From positions 18,556,001 through 18,620,000 of the forward strand of contig NC_092312.1 in the NCBI RefSeq assembly GCF_036785885.1: a stretch of DNA of 64,000 nucleotides, in the 5' to 3' direction. Both the position numbers and the translations under genes were made by a program. This document shows positions 22,707 through 33,974 of the stretch, in pieces; positions within the stretch are counted from its first letter, which is position 1, and every line of letters starts with the position of its first letter. Origin of the DNA: Coffea arabica. Its lineage: Eukaryota > Streptophyta > Magnoliopsida > Gentianales > Rubiaceae. The notes below the pieces were generated by a model. It had not been told where the DNA came from and did no database searches. It saw only the letters and a program-made list of their open reading frames with translations.

Positions 22707-25506
22707 AGTTAAAATGGGAATCATAACACTTTTGTTGACTACTGAATGGAAATTTAAATTGGAATTTAAGAATAGGAGATGATATTGTAGTGAGAGATAA
22801 AAAGAGAGGGGCGAGGGGCGAAAATGAAAAGAGAGGTTAGGTATTGGGATGGGTAGTGGGAGGATCTGGTCTGCGATTAATATAATTGTAATGCTTTTTC
22901 AATGCTGCCCGGCTATTTGCTGTCAAATTAGTAAGGCCATGGGCAATTCTACACCGGCAAGTTGTTTTGGAGAAACTCAAGTCCTCAAGCCCAACATGTC
23001 GGCCCAAAATAGGTCCACGAGACGTTTAATGACAATTGGACGTCCCTTTCAGGGTTGCATGCTGAGCCCAATGTAGAAAGCCCTCTTCCGTGTGTGGTCC
23101 ATGAACTGACGCCCCCAACAGGAACGGTGGTCCAGTCATAAATTCCTTGTTTTTCTCTGTCTTTTTTGTCTTTTCAAATTTATTAATGAATTCTGTCCAG
23201 AATACATCTTGGTCCCGGTGGTCATCATCATACATTACCAGCAACTACAATCTGTTGTCTTGAGAAGCAGGCTCAGCGCAGACAAGCAGAGGCCAGGTCA
23301 AATAAGGGATCCTACATTCGGCAACAAATTGGAGTATTTACATCCGCTTGGTTTTGCTGAAAAATATGGTATACTGTACTATTGGGCAGACATACGTGTC
23401 AAAATGTGTGACTCGAACGAATTTGAATTAGTTAAAATGACGTTGAGTAGATTGAATTGAGTACACGTGGTATATTGATAGTGGTTGTCTAATGGACCGT
23501 CCGACCTGCCACCTGTACTAATTGGCAATCTTCCAAACCTTAGTTTTAACTAATTATGAAATTTGTTGACCTTAATTTCAAAGTTCTTGTAAAGGTGGAC
23601 CTTAAAGAGACATTAACATATGAATATTGACCGTGACAGTGAATAGACTCGGTAAGTACTAGTATCACCTTTTTTATGGTTAGTGAAAGCAGTTACTATC
23701 AAGAACTAGTAAAACCTCTTCCGCCAATTATCACCTACAGGTTAGGCTGCTATTTTCTGCTGTTGGACAAGATCAACTACAATATCATTGGATTGTCTCC
23801 CCCTTCCAGAATCCGGAGATACACGATAATGCTCAGGTCCTTGTCATGGACAAATAATGAGATTGATTACACAACGGTTCACTCCCCGATACAGAATTTT
23901 TTTTTATTTTTTAAAAAGAAGGGTATCATCGGCATTCTCTTTCTTCGCATGCCTCGCTCAGCTACTGGTGGCAGATATGATGAGCAAGTATCTATGTTGC
24001 ACATAAAGCCCGAGAAAGGGATTTGACATTAACATTTATCGGAATTTTTTTTTCTTTTGTAAAAAATTCTTATTTCGACTATTTATAATTACTCATGACT
24101 ATTTTTATTTTTAATTATTTAAATATATATTTTTCCTAAACATTGTAATTATCAATATAAAATTATTTTATGAAAAATATTTAAAAGATTAAAGTTTGCT
24201 TTAACAATAAAAAATTTATTCAAAATACATGCTTATAAATATTTTATATTTTTTCATTGCACGCATATCGTATGTGCATTGAGCACTAGTTGCAATAATG
24301 GTGAGAGACGCTGCACAAAGAAGAGGATTTGAAGATACCATACTAAATAATGCTCCACTAAAAGTAAAAATACCAAAGCAAGTGGCCTAGCCGAAATGCA
24401 AATGGCCCCCTAACTCTACGTCCATGGGCCGCGCGCCAGTTGAATGGTGACTCGAAATTTTTTTTTTTTTTTTTTTTTTGTAAATTCGCTTCGTCTTGTT
24501 TCGGTTGACAGCTATCACAATATCCGTTACTCAATCAACTAAACTCCAATCTCACGCAATATCAGTTTTACATTTATGACAAATTAATTAAAATGGAAGT
24601 GCATAATTTTGCTGCCTGCGAAAAGTCTAGCCTTTTGATTCTGAAATGAGATACAGGTCGCCAACCTAATTTTAAATATGAATCTATAGATGGGACCCAA
24701 GTCCAATTTGGTGAGGACTAGCGTCCAACCCCGTTCTACTGGCACGGATTAAGGAAATAATTGGAAAAATTAGATTTTCTATATACTTAATACATGTAAA
24801 TCATACTCGATTACCGCCCACGGATAAAGGAAATAATTGGAAAAGTAGTTTCCTTTCTATTTAACGAAGTTGAATTGAGAACATTTTGGAGACATTTTAG
24901 TTGTCACCAAGCTAAGGAAATATATTTTTCTAATTTTAACCTAGGCAAGAAAATACTTAGCAAAAAAAAAAAGAAGAAATAATTATGTTTTCGGAAGTAT
25001 ATATGTTTCTATATGTTGATGCATGAATTCATCCAAACAATATGTATATCGCTTTGCTAAAAGATAATAAACCATTAACTACTTAAACTAACTACACATG
25101 CCATTAAATAACAGTTTGATCGCTTTTTTGTTTTTTTGTTTTAAAAATTTTGATGAAATGACTAGATAGATAGTTCTCAACAATGCCATTTTCTTGGTCA
25201 GTGTGAGAGAGTAAATTATGTTTTGCCAGGAAAGAAGAAAATAGCTGTTAATTCTAGACAAATTGTCCATTTCTAAGTTTAATCCATCAATCAATGGGGA
25301 GTTAACACTAATTTATATTTTGTCGAAAAATATAGAGATGTTACTCTACATAAATCATCCATTTCTAAGTTTAATCCATCAATCAAGGGGAAATTAGGAG
25401 GGCGAAACAATGGAAACTGGAGAAAAAATATCGACCGAATCACAATAAAATCTTTGACGTTTTTAGGAAAGAAAATTACGGGTAAATATTAAGGAAGGTG
25501 GAACCT
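22707..25506. other. Unit spacer upstream of the MADS copy
   Basis: About 2.8 kb is repeated in each unit. Open frames at 23209-23460 and 23676-24026 recur, but they match no family I know. The second varies in its C-terminus with the length of a poly-T run, so I do not call them genes. The block 24040-24290 is very AT-rich and ends in a possible Helitron-like terminus. A poly-T run lies near 24459-24479. Confidence 0.5.
24259..24289 (+). mobile_element. Candidate Helitron-like 3' terminus
   Basis: A short hairpin (CGCATA-TCG-TATGTG, one G-T pair) lies 9 bp before CTAG, followed by T. This is the layout of plant Helitron 3' ends. No matching 5' TC end was established and no Rep/helicase gene is present, so this is tentative. 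It recurs in every unit. Confidence 0.3.
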
Positions 25507-25597
25507 TATATAATAATAGGATGGGATGCCAAAGCATTGAAGCTAGCCCTTAATTCACCAAAATCCCACCAAAAGACAAAAAAAAAAAAAGGCGAAA

Positions 25598-26322
25598 ATG
25601 AACAACATGATGATGAAGAAGAAGACGACCCAAGGTCGAAAAAAAATCGAGATCAAGAAGATAGACAACTTGAGCAACAGGAAAGTAGCCTTCTCCAAGC
25701 GAAGAGTCAGTCTCTTCAAGAAAGCAAGTGAACTTTGCGTCTTGACCGGGGCAGAAGTTGCCATCATCGTTCATTCTTTGGGCAAGCGCGTCTTTGCCTT
25801 TGGTCACCCCAACATTGACGCTGTTATTAACCGCTATACCACGGGATCGGCATCATCATCATCATCATCATCATCATCCTCGTCATCCGTTGCTGATCCG
25901 AATACCCTGTTGGGTGCTCATGAGATTCAACAACACAACCGACACTATGCTAAAGTGTCCAAAGAATTAGAGTCGAGAGAAAAAGAAAGGAATTGATTGA
26001 AGGTTCGAAGTTAGAGAACGGCGGGAGTTTTTGGTGGGATGACCCAATTGAGCATATGGGTTTGGAGGAGCTTCAACAGTATAAAGCTTCATTGGAAGAG
26101 TTGAAGAAAAAGCTGTTGATGAGAGCCGATGACTTGATGCTGTTGATAAATTCTTCTTCTTCTTCAACTAATTTGGGCTTTAATAATAGCGGTGATATCA
26201 ATCCCGGCGTGACTGCAGTTGGTTGTGATGATATGTTCTTCAATCAGACGACGACTGAATACTGCAACAACTCCATCGTTCCTTATGGTTCTGATGACTT
26301 CGGAAATTCTCTGCAGGTTTGA
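25598..26322 (+). pseudogene. B-type MADS copy, unit 1, frameshifted
   Basis: The frame opens at 25598 with MNNMMMKKK. It has a full MADS domain (core [15 protein letters not shown]) and a 12-serine tract. One base is missing relative to B0 near 25970, turning LEVERKRK into LESREKERN and a stop at 25996, for 132 aa. The rest (WWDDPIEHMGLEELQQYK and the tail) stays open in another frame to 26322. The lesion is shared with units 3 to 7, so it predates most of the amplification. The 132-aa product would keep DNA binding and dimerisation but lose the C-terminal module. It could be a truncated MADS peptide or simply dead; the sequence does not decide. Confidence 0.8.
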
Positions 26323-26941
26323 AGATCTGTGGTTGGCGAAGTCAGGAGGATTCTATAATAAGTTTAATATATGCATGGCTTTCAGCAGTTTTCTTTTTAG
26401 TGTTTAGTTTATGGATGGTTTTTCACAGTGTTGTTAGTGTTCGTTCCTTATGAATTACTATAGATTAGGCTCTTGCAGTGTTTTATTTTATTATGTTGAC
26501 TGATGTCTCTTTTTTTATTTTTGTCTTTCAGTGATTTTTAAGTAAGAGTATTCTTTATATATTTATATATATGTGTGTGTGCGAGCCAATCTTAAATAAT
26601 TGATATTAGTGTTAAAAAGCACACTCAATGTGTGTGCAATTTAGAAATCATTATTATTTTTTATGAATTTGTAAATTTTATTTTTTCATTAATAAATTTT
26701 ATAAGAACTTTTCATTAACAAACTTCAATCTATAATTAATTTTTTCTTCAATTAAAAATAGATAATTTGGTAATTGCAATATTTAGAGTGATTATGTTGG
26801 TAAATGTGATCACGTGAGTTAGGGTAAAAAATTAATTTTCTAAGAATAAAATTGAAAGTTCGAAAAAAAATTGTAGAAAATATTTACACTGGCTGTCAAT
26901 GCCCTCTTCTTATATATTGTATAGAAAAAGACACGATCACA

Positions 26942-26959
26942 GTCCGTAATGTTACGGAC
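26942..26959. other. 18-bp near-perfect palindrome in unit 3' flank
   Basis: GTCCGTAA, TG, TTACGGAC form 8-bp perfect arms with a 2-nt centre. It lies 20 bp right of the point where homology to the B0 segment stops, and it is kept in all units. It may mark the end of an inserted sequence or a breakpoint. Confidence 0.6.
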
Positions 26960-27018
26960 GCTTTTTCACCGCAAGATTACATGTGCGTTGATGCGTTTCC
27001 AGTTTGTCCAATAACTAA

Positions 27019-27255
27019 GGCCTTGTTTGCAAGCAAGTTTTGGCTAAGTTTATTTGTTGCAAGTTTTTTAAAAACAGTTATAATAACTTCAAAAAATTTT
27101 CAAAAATTTTAAATTATATTCTTCAAAATATCCAAAAAATTACTTCAAAATATCCAAAAATTTATACACTTCAAAAAAAAATTTTACAACTTCTACAGTA
27201 AGTTACAATAAAATTTTAGACAAATAACCAAAAAACTTATTTACCAAATAGGGCC
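27019..27255. mobile_element. 237-bp MITE with GGCCTTGTTTG ends and TAA target site
   Basis: The left end is GGCCTTGTTTGCAAGCAAGT. The reverse complement of the right end is GGCCCTATTTGGTAAATAAG. TAA flanks both sides (27016-27018, 27256-27258), as in PIF/Harbinger-type MITEs. Other copies include 33109-33345 and a 215-bp version at 39201-39415 in front of short units, which lacks an internal 22-bp repeat. The left edge of the whole array falls inside this element. Confidence 0.75.
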
Positions 27256-27884
27256 TAAGTAGATTTAAAGGAAAAAAAATCAAAAAGTAGTTTTGACAAA
27301 AAAAAGGGTAGATTTAAAGAAAATCACATAATTCCCCCGAGATCCCAACATCCCTTCAGCATCCATCCTCTCGTCCCTCCGACGTAAAGCCCTACTGATT
27401 AAACCACAAAGTTCATCCAAATCTTAATTAGGAGCCAATCCGGTGAGTGTGTTTGGATTACACATTATTTTCACATTTTTTACACGCACTGACTTGCTTA
27501 CATTATTAACACATTTTCAACTACTTTTTTTATCTTACATACATCACATCAAAAGAGTGCTACAGTATTTTTTCACAAATTTATTTCAAATAATTTACTA
27601 TCCAAGCACACTCACTATTCTTGAAGTCGTACTCTTTCAAAATTGAATCAGCAATTAAGCAAGTCAATCCAGCACGAGGGTTGGAAGGAAGAACGGGAGT
27701 TTTATGTGCAATGATTACACTCAAACTAGGCAGGAAGAAAAGTATATATCATCTATTATTCTATATTATGCAAAGTACATGTGTTTCTTCGTAAAAGTCT
27801 GATTATAGAATTTAGCCCCTCTTCATTATTATAAGCTGACTTTAGCTCCTCTCAAATATTATAAGTTGTGATGATCAGTTCTTA

Positions 27885-28793
27885 GGGCATCCACAGCGCG
27901 GGTGTAATGGCCCTCCATTACACCGCTCCATGACACGGTCTCTCATTGGAGTCGTGTCATTGAGATTGTGATGATCAGTTCTTAGGGCATCCACAGCGCG
28001 GGTGTAATGGCCCTCCATTACACCGCTCCATGACACGGTCTCCCATTGGAGTCGTGTCATGGAGATTACACGCATCATGGATATGATGCGTGTAATTTAT
28101 TAGAAGGTGGGACCCATGATTAAATGTAAAATAATTCTAGCCACCAATTTTAGCTTCAACGGTAAGTTTGCCAGCACACAACACATTTTAGCTTTCCAAC
28201 GGTTAGATTTTAGTCTTCTATATAAACACACAACACTTTGGGAACGATTCGAAGGCAATGACAATGAAAACTAGTATTCATTTTGTTATTATTTGTATTT
28301 TATTTGATTTAAATTATGTAATATTATGTTATGGAGTTCAACTAATTATATTCCGAATTATTAATTAAGTATGGGTTATTATGATATCTTCGCATTTGAG
28401 GCATCAAATATTTGTTTAATTTCCTGCATAATTATTTTTGAAAAAAAAACAATATATTATTTTTGAAAGATAGAAAAGATATATTATTCAAACTTAAAAA
28501 TTAATAATATCATTTTTAGAAAATAAAAAATTCAAAATGTAAAAAATTTAATGAAAGTTAGTACTTTATTTTTTAAAAATAACAAAATTATTTTTAAAAA
28601 TTACTTTATTTATTTATGGGATATGAGTTATGCATTATTAAAATAAATATTTGATTTAATTGTGGATCCATGTTATTACACCTTATGGAGTGTAATCCAT
28701 TGTGAGTGAAAGTGTAATAAAAGAGGAGAAAGTGGAATGCTGACGTAGCATGTGGATTACACTCCACAAGGTGTAATAGTATTGTGGATGCTC
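27885..28793. mobile_element. PIF/Harbinger-like MITE, unit 2, 909 bp
   Basis: GGGCATCCACA and TGTGGATGCTC ends have flanking TTA at 27882-27884 and 28794-28796. The left end is duplicated with 100-bp spacing (27866 and 27966), so the original element was about 809 bp. Inside are perfect 14-bp inverted arms (28065-28078 with 28083-28096) and a 24-bp inverted pair (28676-28699 with 28753-28776, one mismatch). The motif TTACAC occurs repeatedly near both ends. Confidence 0.9.
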
Positions 28794-31686
28794 TTAAGTT
28801 AAAATGGGAATCATAACACTTTTGTTGACTACTGAATGGAAATTTAAATTGGAATTTAAGAATAGGAGATGATATTGTAGTGAGAGATAAAAAGAGAGGG
28901 GCGAGGGGCGAAAATGAAAAGAGAGGTTAGGTATTGGGATGGGTAGTGGGAGGATCTGGTCTGCGATTAATATAATTGTAATGCTTTTTCAATGCTGCCC
29001 GGCTATTTGCTGTCAAATTAGTAAGGCCATGGGCAATTCTACACCGGCAAGTTGTTTTGGAGAAACTCAAGTCCTCAAGCCCAACATGTCGGCCCAAAAT
29101 AGGTCCACGAGACGTTTAATGACAATTGGACGTCCCTTTCAGGGTTGCATGCTGAGCCCAATGTAGAAAGCCCTCTTCCGTGTGTGGTCCATGAACTGAC
29201 GCCCCCAACAGGAACGGTGGTCCAGTCATAAATTCCTTGTTTTTCTCTGTCTTTTTTGTCTTTTCAAATTTATTAATGAATTCTGTCCAGAATACATCTT
29301 GGTCCCGGTGGTCATCATCATACATTACCAGCAACTACAATCTGTTGTCTTGAGAAGCAGGCTCAGCGCAGACAAGCAGAGGCCAGGTCAAATAAGGGAT
29401 CCTACATTCGGCAACAAATTGGAGTATTTACATCCGCTTGGTTTTGCTGAAAAATATGGTATACTGTACTATTGGGCAGACAGACGTGTCAAAATGTGTG
29501 ACTCGAACGAATTTGAATTAGTTAAAATGACGTTGAGTAGATTGAATTGAGTACACGTGGTATATTGATAGTGGTTGTCTAATGGACCGTCCGACCTGCC
29601 ACCTGTACTAATTGGCAATCTTCCAAACCTTAGTTTTAACTAATTATGAAATTTGTTGACCTTAATTTCAAAGTTCTTGTAAAGGTGGACCTTAAAGAGA
29701 CATTAACATATGAATATTGACCGTGACAGTGAATAGACTCGGTAAGTACTAGTATCACCTTTTTTATGGTTAGTGAAAGCAGTTACTATCAAGAACTAGT
29801 AAAACCTCTTCCGCCAATTATCACCTACAGGTTAGGCTGCTATTTTCTGCTGTTGGACAAGATCAACTACAATATCATTGGATTGTCTCCCCCTTCCAGA
29901 ATCCGGAGATACACGATAATGCTCAGGTCCTTGTCATGGACAAATAATGAGATTGATTACACAACGGTTCACTCCCCGATACAGAATTTTTTTTATTTTT
30001 TAAAAAGAAGGGTATCATCGGCATTCTCTTTCTTCGCATGCCTCGCTCAGCTACTGGTGGCAGATATGATGAGCAAGTATCTATGTTGCACATAAAGCCC
30101 GAGAAAGGGATTTGACATTAACATTTATCGGAATTTTTTTTTCTTTTGTAAAAAATTCTTATTTCGACTATTTATAATTACTCATGACTATTTTTATTTT
30201 TAATTATTTAAATATATATTTTTCCTAAACATTGTAATTATCAATATAAAATTATTTTATGAAAAATATTTAAAAGATTAAAGTTTGCTTTAACAATAAA
30301 AAATTTATTCAAAATACATGCTTATAAATATTTTATATTTTTTCATTGCACGCATATCGTATGTGCATTGAGCACTAGTTGCAATAATGGTGAGAGACGC
30401 TGCACAAAGAAGAGGATTTGAAGATACCATACTAAATAATGCTCCACTAAAAGTAAAAATACCAAAGCAAGTGGCCTAGCCGAAATGCAAATGGCCCCCT
30501 AACTCTACGTCCATGGACCGCGCGCCAATTGAATGGTGACTCGAAATTTTTTTTTTTTTTTTTTTTTTTGTAAATTCGCTTCGTCTTGTTTCGGTTGACA
30601 GCTATCACAATATCCGTTACTCAATCAACTAAACTCCAATCTCACGCAATATCAGTTTTACATTTATGACAAATTAATTAAAATGGAAGTGCATAATTTT
30701 GCTGCCTGCGAAAAGTCTAGCCTTTTGATTCTGAAATGAGACACAGGTCGCCAACCTAATTTTAAATATGAATCTATAGATGGGACCCAAGTCCAATTTG
30801 GTGAGGACTAGCGTCCAACCCCGTTCTACTGGCACGGATTAAGGAAATAATTGGAAAAATTAGATTTTCTATATACTTAATACATGTAAATCATACTCGA
30901 TTACCGCCCACGGATAAAGGAAATAATTGGAAAAGTAGTTTCCTTTCTATTTAACGAAGTTGAATTGAGAACATTTTGGAGACATTTTAGTTGTCACCAA
31001 GCTAAGGAAATATATTTTTCTAATTTTAACCTAGGCAAGAAAATACTTAGCAAAAAAAAAAAGAAGAAATAATTATGTTTTCGGAAGTATATATGTTTCT
31101 ATATGTTGATGCATGAATTCATCCAAACAATATGTATATCGCTTTGCTAAAAGATAATAAACCATTAACTACTTAAACTAACTACACATGCCATTAAATA
31201 ACAGTTTGATCGCTTTTTTGTTTTTTTGTTTTAAAAATTTTGATGAAATGACTAGATAGATAGTTCTCAACAATGCCATTTTCTTGGTCAGTGTGAGAGA
31301 GTAAATTATGTTTTGCCAGGAAAGAAGAAAATAGCTGTTAATTCTAGACAAATTGTCCATTTCTAAGTTTAATCCATCAATCAATGGGGAGTTAACACTA
31401 ATTTATATTTTGTCGAAAAATATAGAGATGTTACTCTACATAAATCATCCATTTCTAAGTTTAATCCATCAATCAAGGGGAAATTAGGAGGGCGAAACAA
31501 TGGAAACTGGAGAAAAAATATCGACCGAATCACAATAAAATCTTTGACGTTTTTAGGAAAGAAAATTACGGGTAAATATTAAGGAAGGTGGAACCTTATA
31601 TAATAATAGGATGGGATGCCAAAGCATTGAAGCTAGCCCTTAATTCACCAAAATCCCACCAAAAGACAAAAAAAAAAATGGCGAAA

Positions 31687-32412
31687 ATGAACAACATGAT
31701 GATGAAGAAGAAGACGACCCAAGGTCGAAAAAAAATCGAGATCAAGAAGATAGACAACTTGAGCAACAGGAAAGTAGCCTTCTCCAAGCGAAGAGTCAGT
31801 CTCTTCAAGAAAGCAAGTGAACTTTGCGTCTTGACCGGGGCAGAAGTTGCCATCATCGTTCATTCTTTGGGCAAGCGCGTCTTTGCCTTTGGTCACCCCA
31901 ACATTGACGCTGTTATTAACCGCTATACCACGGGATCGGCATCATCATCATCATCATCATCATCATCCTCGTCATCCGTTGCTGATCCGAATACCCTGTT
32001 GGGTGCTCATGAGATTCAACAACACAACCGACACTATGCTAAAGTGTCCAAAAAATTAGAAGTCGAGAGAAAAAGAAAGGAATTGATTGAAGGTTCGAAG
32101 TTAGAGAACGGCGGGAGTTTTTGGTGGGATGACCCAATTGAGCATATGGGTTTGGAGGAGCTTCAACAGTATAAAGCTTCATTGGAAGAGTTGAAGAAAA
32201 AGCTGTTGATGAGAGCCGATGACTTGATGCTGTTGATAAATTCTTCTTCTTCTTCAACTAATTTGGGCTTTAATAATAGCGGTGATATCAATCCCGGCGT
32301 GACTGCAGTTGGTTGTGATGATATGTTCTTCAATCAGACGACGACTGAATACTGCAACAACTCCATCGTTCCTTATGGTTCTGATGACTTCGGAAATTCT
32401 CTGCAGGTTTGA
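31687..32412 (+). CDS. B-type M-alpha MADS protein, intact array copy (unit 2)
   Basis: The frame is open for 241 aa from the ATG homologous to B0. An extra in-frame ATG at 31678 (MAKMNN) exists only here, because the poly-A leader ends AATGGCG instead of AAGGCG. The MADS domain is at residues 13-72 with core [16 protein letters not shown] 12-serine tract follows, then [12 protein letters not shown] with frame kept by GAAGTC where the siblings read GAGTC. WWDDPIEHMGLEELQQYK and an Asn/Ser-rich tail complete it. It matches unit 1 at lineage-specific sites yet lacks that unit's frameshift. It may be a secondary correction, gene conversion or an assembly effect. It is the best candidate for a functional array member, and a nuclear transcription-factor role is inferred from the family. 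Confidence 0.85.
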   Translation: MNNMMMKKKTTQGRKKIEIKKIDNLSNRKVAFSKRRVSLFKKASELCVLTGAEVAIIVHSLGKRVFAFGHPNIDAVINRYTTGSASSSSSSSSSSSSVADPNTLLGAHEIQQHNRHYAKVSKKLEVERKRKELIEGSKLENGGSFWWDDPIEHMGLEELQQYKASLEELKKKLLMRADDLMLLINSSSSSTNLGFNNSGDINPGVTAVGCDDMFFNQTTTEYCNNSIVPYGSDDFGNSLQV

Positions 32413-33974
32413 AGATCTGTGGTTGGCGAAGTCAGTAGGATTCTATAATAAGTTTAATATATGCATGGCTTTTAGCAGTTTTCTTTTTAGCGTTTAGTTT
32501 ATGGATGGTTTTTCACAGTGTTGTTAGTGTTCGTTCCTTATGAATTACTATAGATTAGGCTCTTGCAGTGTTTTATTTTATTATGTTGACTGATGTCTCT
32601 TTTTTTATTTTTGTCTTTCAGTGATTTTTAAGTAAGAGTATTCTTTATATATTTATATATATGTGTGTGTGCGAGCCAATCTTAAATAATTGATATTAGT
32701 GTTAAAAAGCACAATCAATGTGTGTGCAATTTAGAAATCATTATTATTTTTTATGAATTTGTAAATTTTATTTTTTCATTAATAAATTTTATAAGAACTT
32801 TTCATTAACAAACTTCAATCTATAATTAATTTTTTCTTCAATTAAAAATAGATAATTTGGTAATTGCAATATTTAGAGTGATTATGTTGGTAAATGTGAT
32901 CACGTGAGTTAGGGTAAAAAATTAATTTTCTAAGAATAAAATTGAAAGTTCGAAAAAAAATTGTAGAAAATATTTACACTGGCTGTCAATGCCCTCTTCT
33001 TATATATTGTATAGAAAAAGACACGATCACAGTCCGTAATGTTACGGACGCTTTTTCACCGCAAGATTACATGTGCGTTGATGCGTTTCCAGTTTGTCCA
33101 ATAACTAAGGCCTTGTTTGCAAGCAAGTTTTGGCTAAGTTTATTTGTTGCAAGTTTTTTAAAAACAGTTATAATAACTTCAAAAAATTTTCAAAAATTTT
33201 AAATTATATTCTTCAAAATATCCAAAAAATTACTTCAAAATATCCAAAAATTTATACACTTCAAAAAAAAATTTTACAACTTCTACAGTAAGTTACAATA
33301 AAATTTTAGACAAATAACCAAAAAACTTATTTACCAAATAGGGCCTAAGTAGATTTAAAGGAAAAAAAATCAAAAAGTAGTTTTGACAAAAAAAAGGGTA
33401 GATTTAAAGAAAATCACATAATTCCCCCGAGATCCCAACATCCCTTCAGCATCCATCCTCTCGTCCCTCCGACGTAAAGCCCTACTGATTAAACCACAAA
33501 GTTCATCCAAATCTTAATTAGGAGCCAATCCGGTGAGTGTGTTTGGATTACACATTATTTTCACATTTTTTACACGCACTGACTTGCTTACATTATTAAC
33601 ACATTTTCAACTACTTTTTTTATCTTACATACATCACATCAAAAGAGTGCTACAGTATTTTTTCACAAATTTATTTCAAATAATTTACTATCCAAGCACA
33701 CTCACTATTCTTGAAGTCGTACTCTTTCAAAATTGAATCAGCAATTAAGCAAGTCAATCCAGCACGAGGGTTGGAAGGAAGAACGGGAGTTTTATGTGCA
33801 ATGATTACACTCAAACTAGGCAGGAAGAAAAGTATATATCATCTATTATTCTATATTATGCAAAGTACATGTGTTTCTTCGTAAAAGTCTGATTATAGAA
33901 TTTAGCCCCTCTTCATTATTATAAGCTGACTTTAGCTCCTCTCAAATATTATAAGTTGTGATGATCAGTTCTTA

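Larger units (their letters stand above)
21041..27147 (+). repeat. Array unit 1 (long)
   Basis: The left edge is the fusion to the gene A copy, inside the small MITE, so the left part of that MITE is missing. The unit holds the Harbinger-like MITE in its longest form (21779-22703) and the MADS copy at 25598. Its MADS copy shares NRKVAF and RRVSLF with unit 2 only. Confidence 0.9.
27148..33237 (+). repeat. Array unit 2 (long)
   Basis: It carries the 909-bp MITE and the only array MADS copy with an uninterrupted frame. It is nearly identical to unit 1 outside the MADS frame-determining sites. Confidence 0.9.

Noticed and set aside
23209-23460. 83-aa open frame kept in all units
   Set aside because: The units are near-identical by recent descent, so retention proves little. 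No family motif is visible, and an antisense frame overlaps its start.
23676-24026. 116-aa open frame kept in most units
   Set aside because: The C-terminus changes with poly-T length between units (109 or 116 aa), and no domain is recognised. It is probably chance.
31588-31677. 30-aa N-terminal extension of the unit 2 MADS frame
   Set aside because: It begins upstream of the TATA motif, so it is unlikely to be in the transcript; the start at 31687 (or 31678) is preferred.
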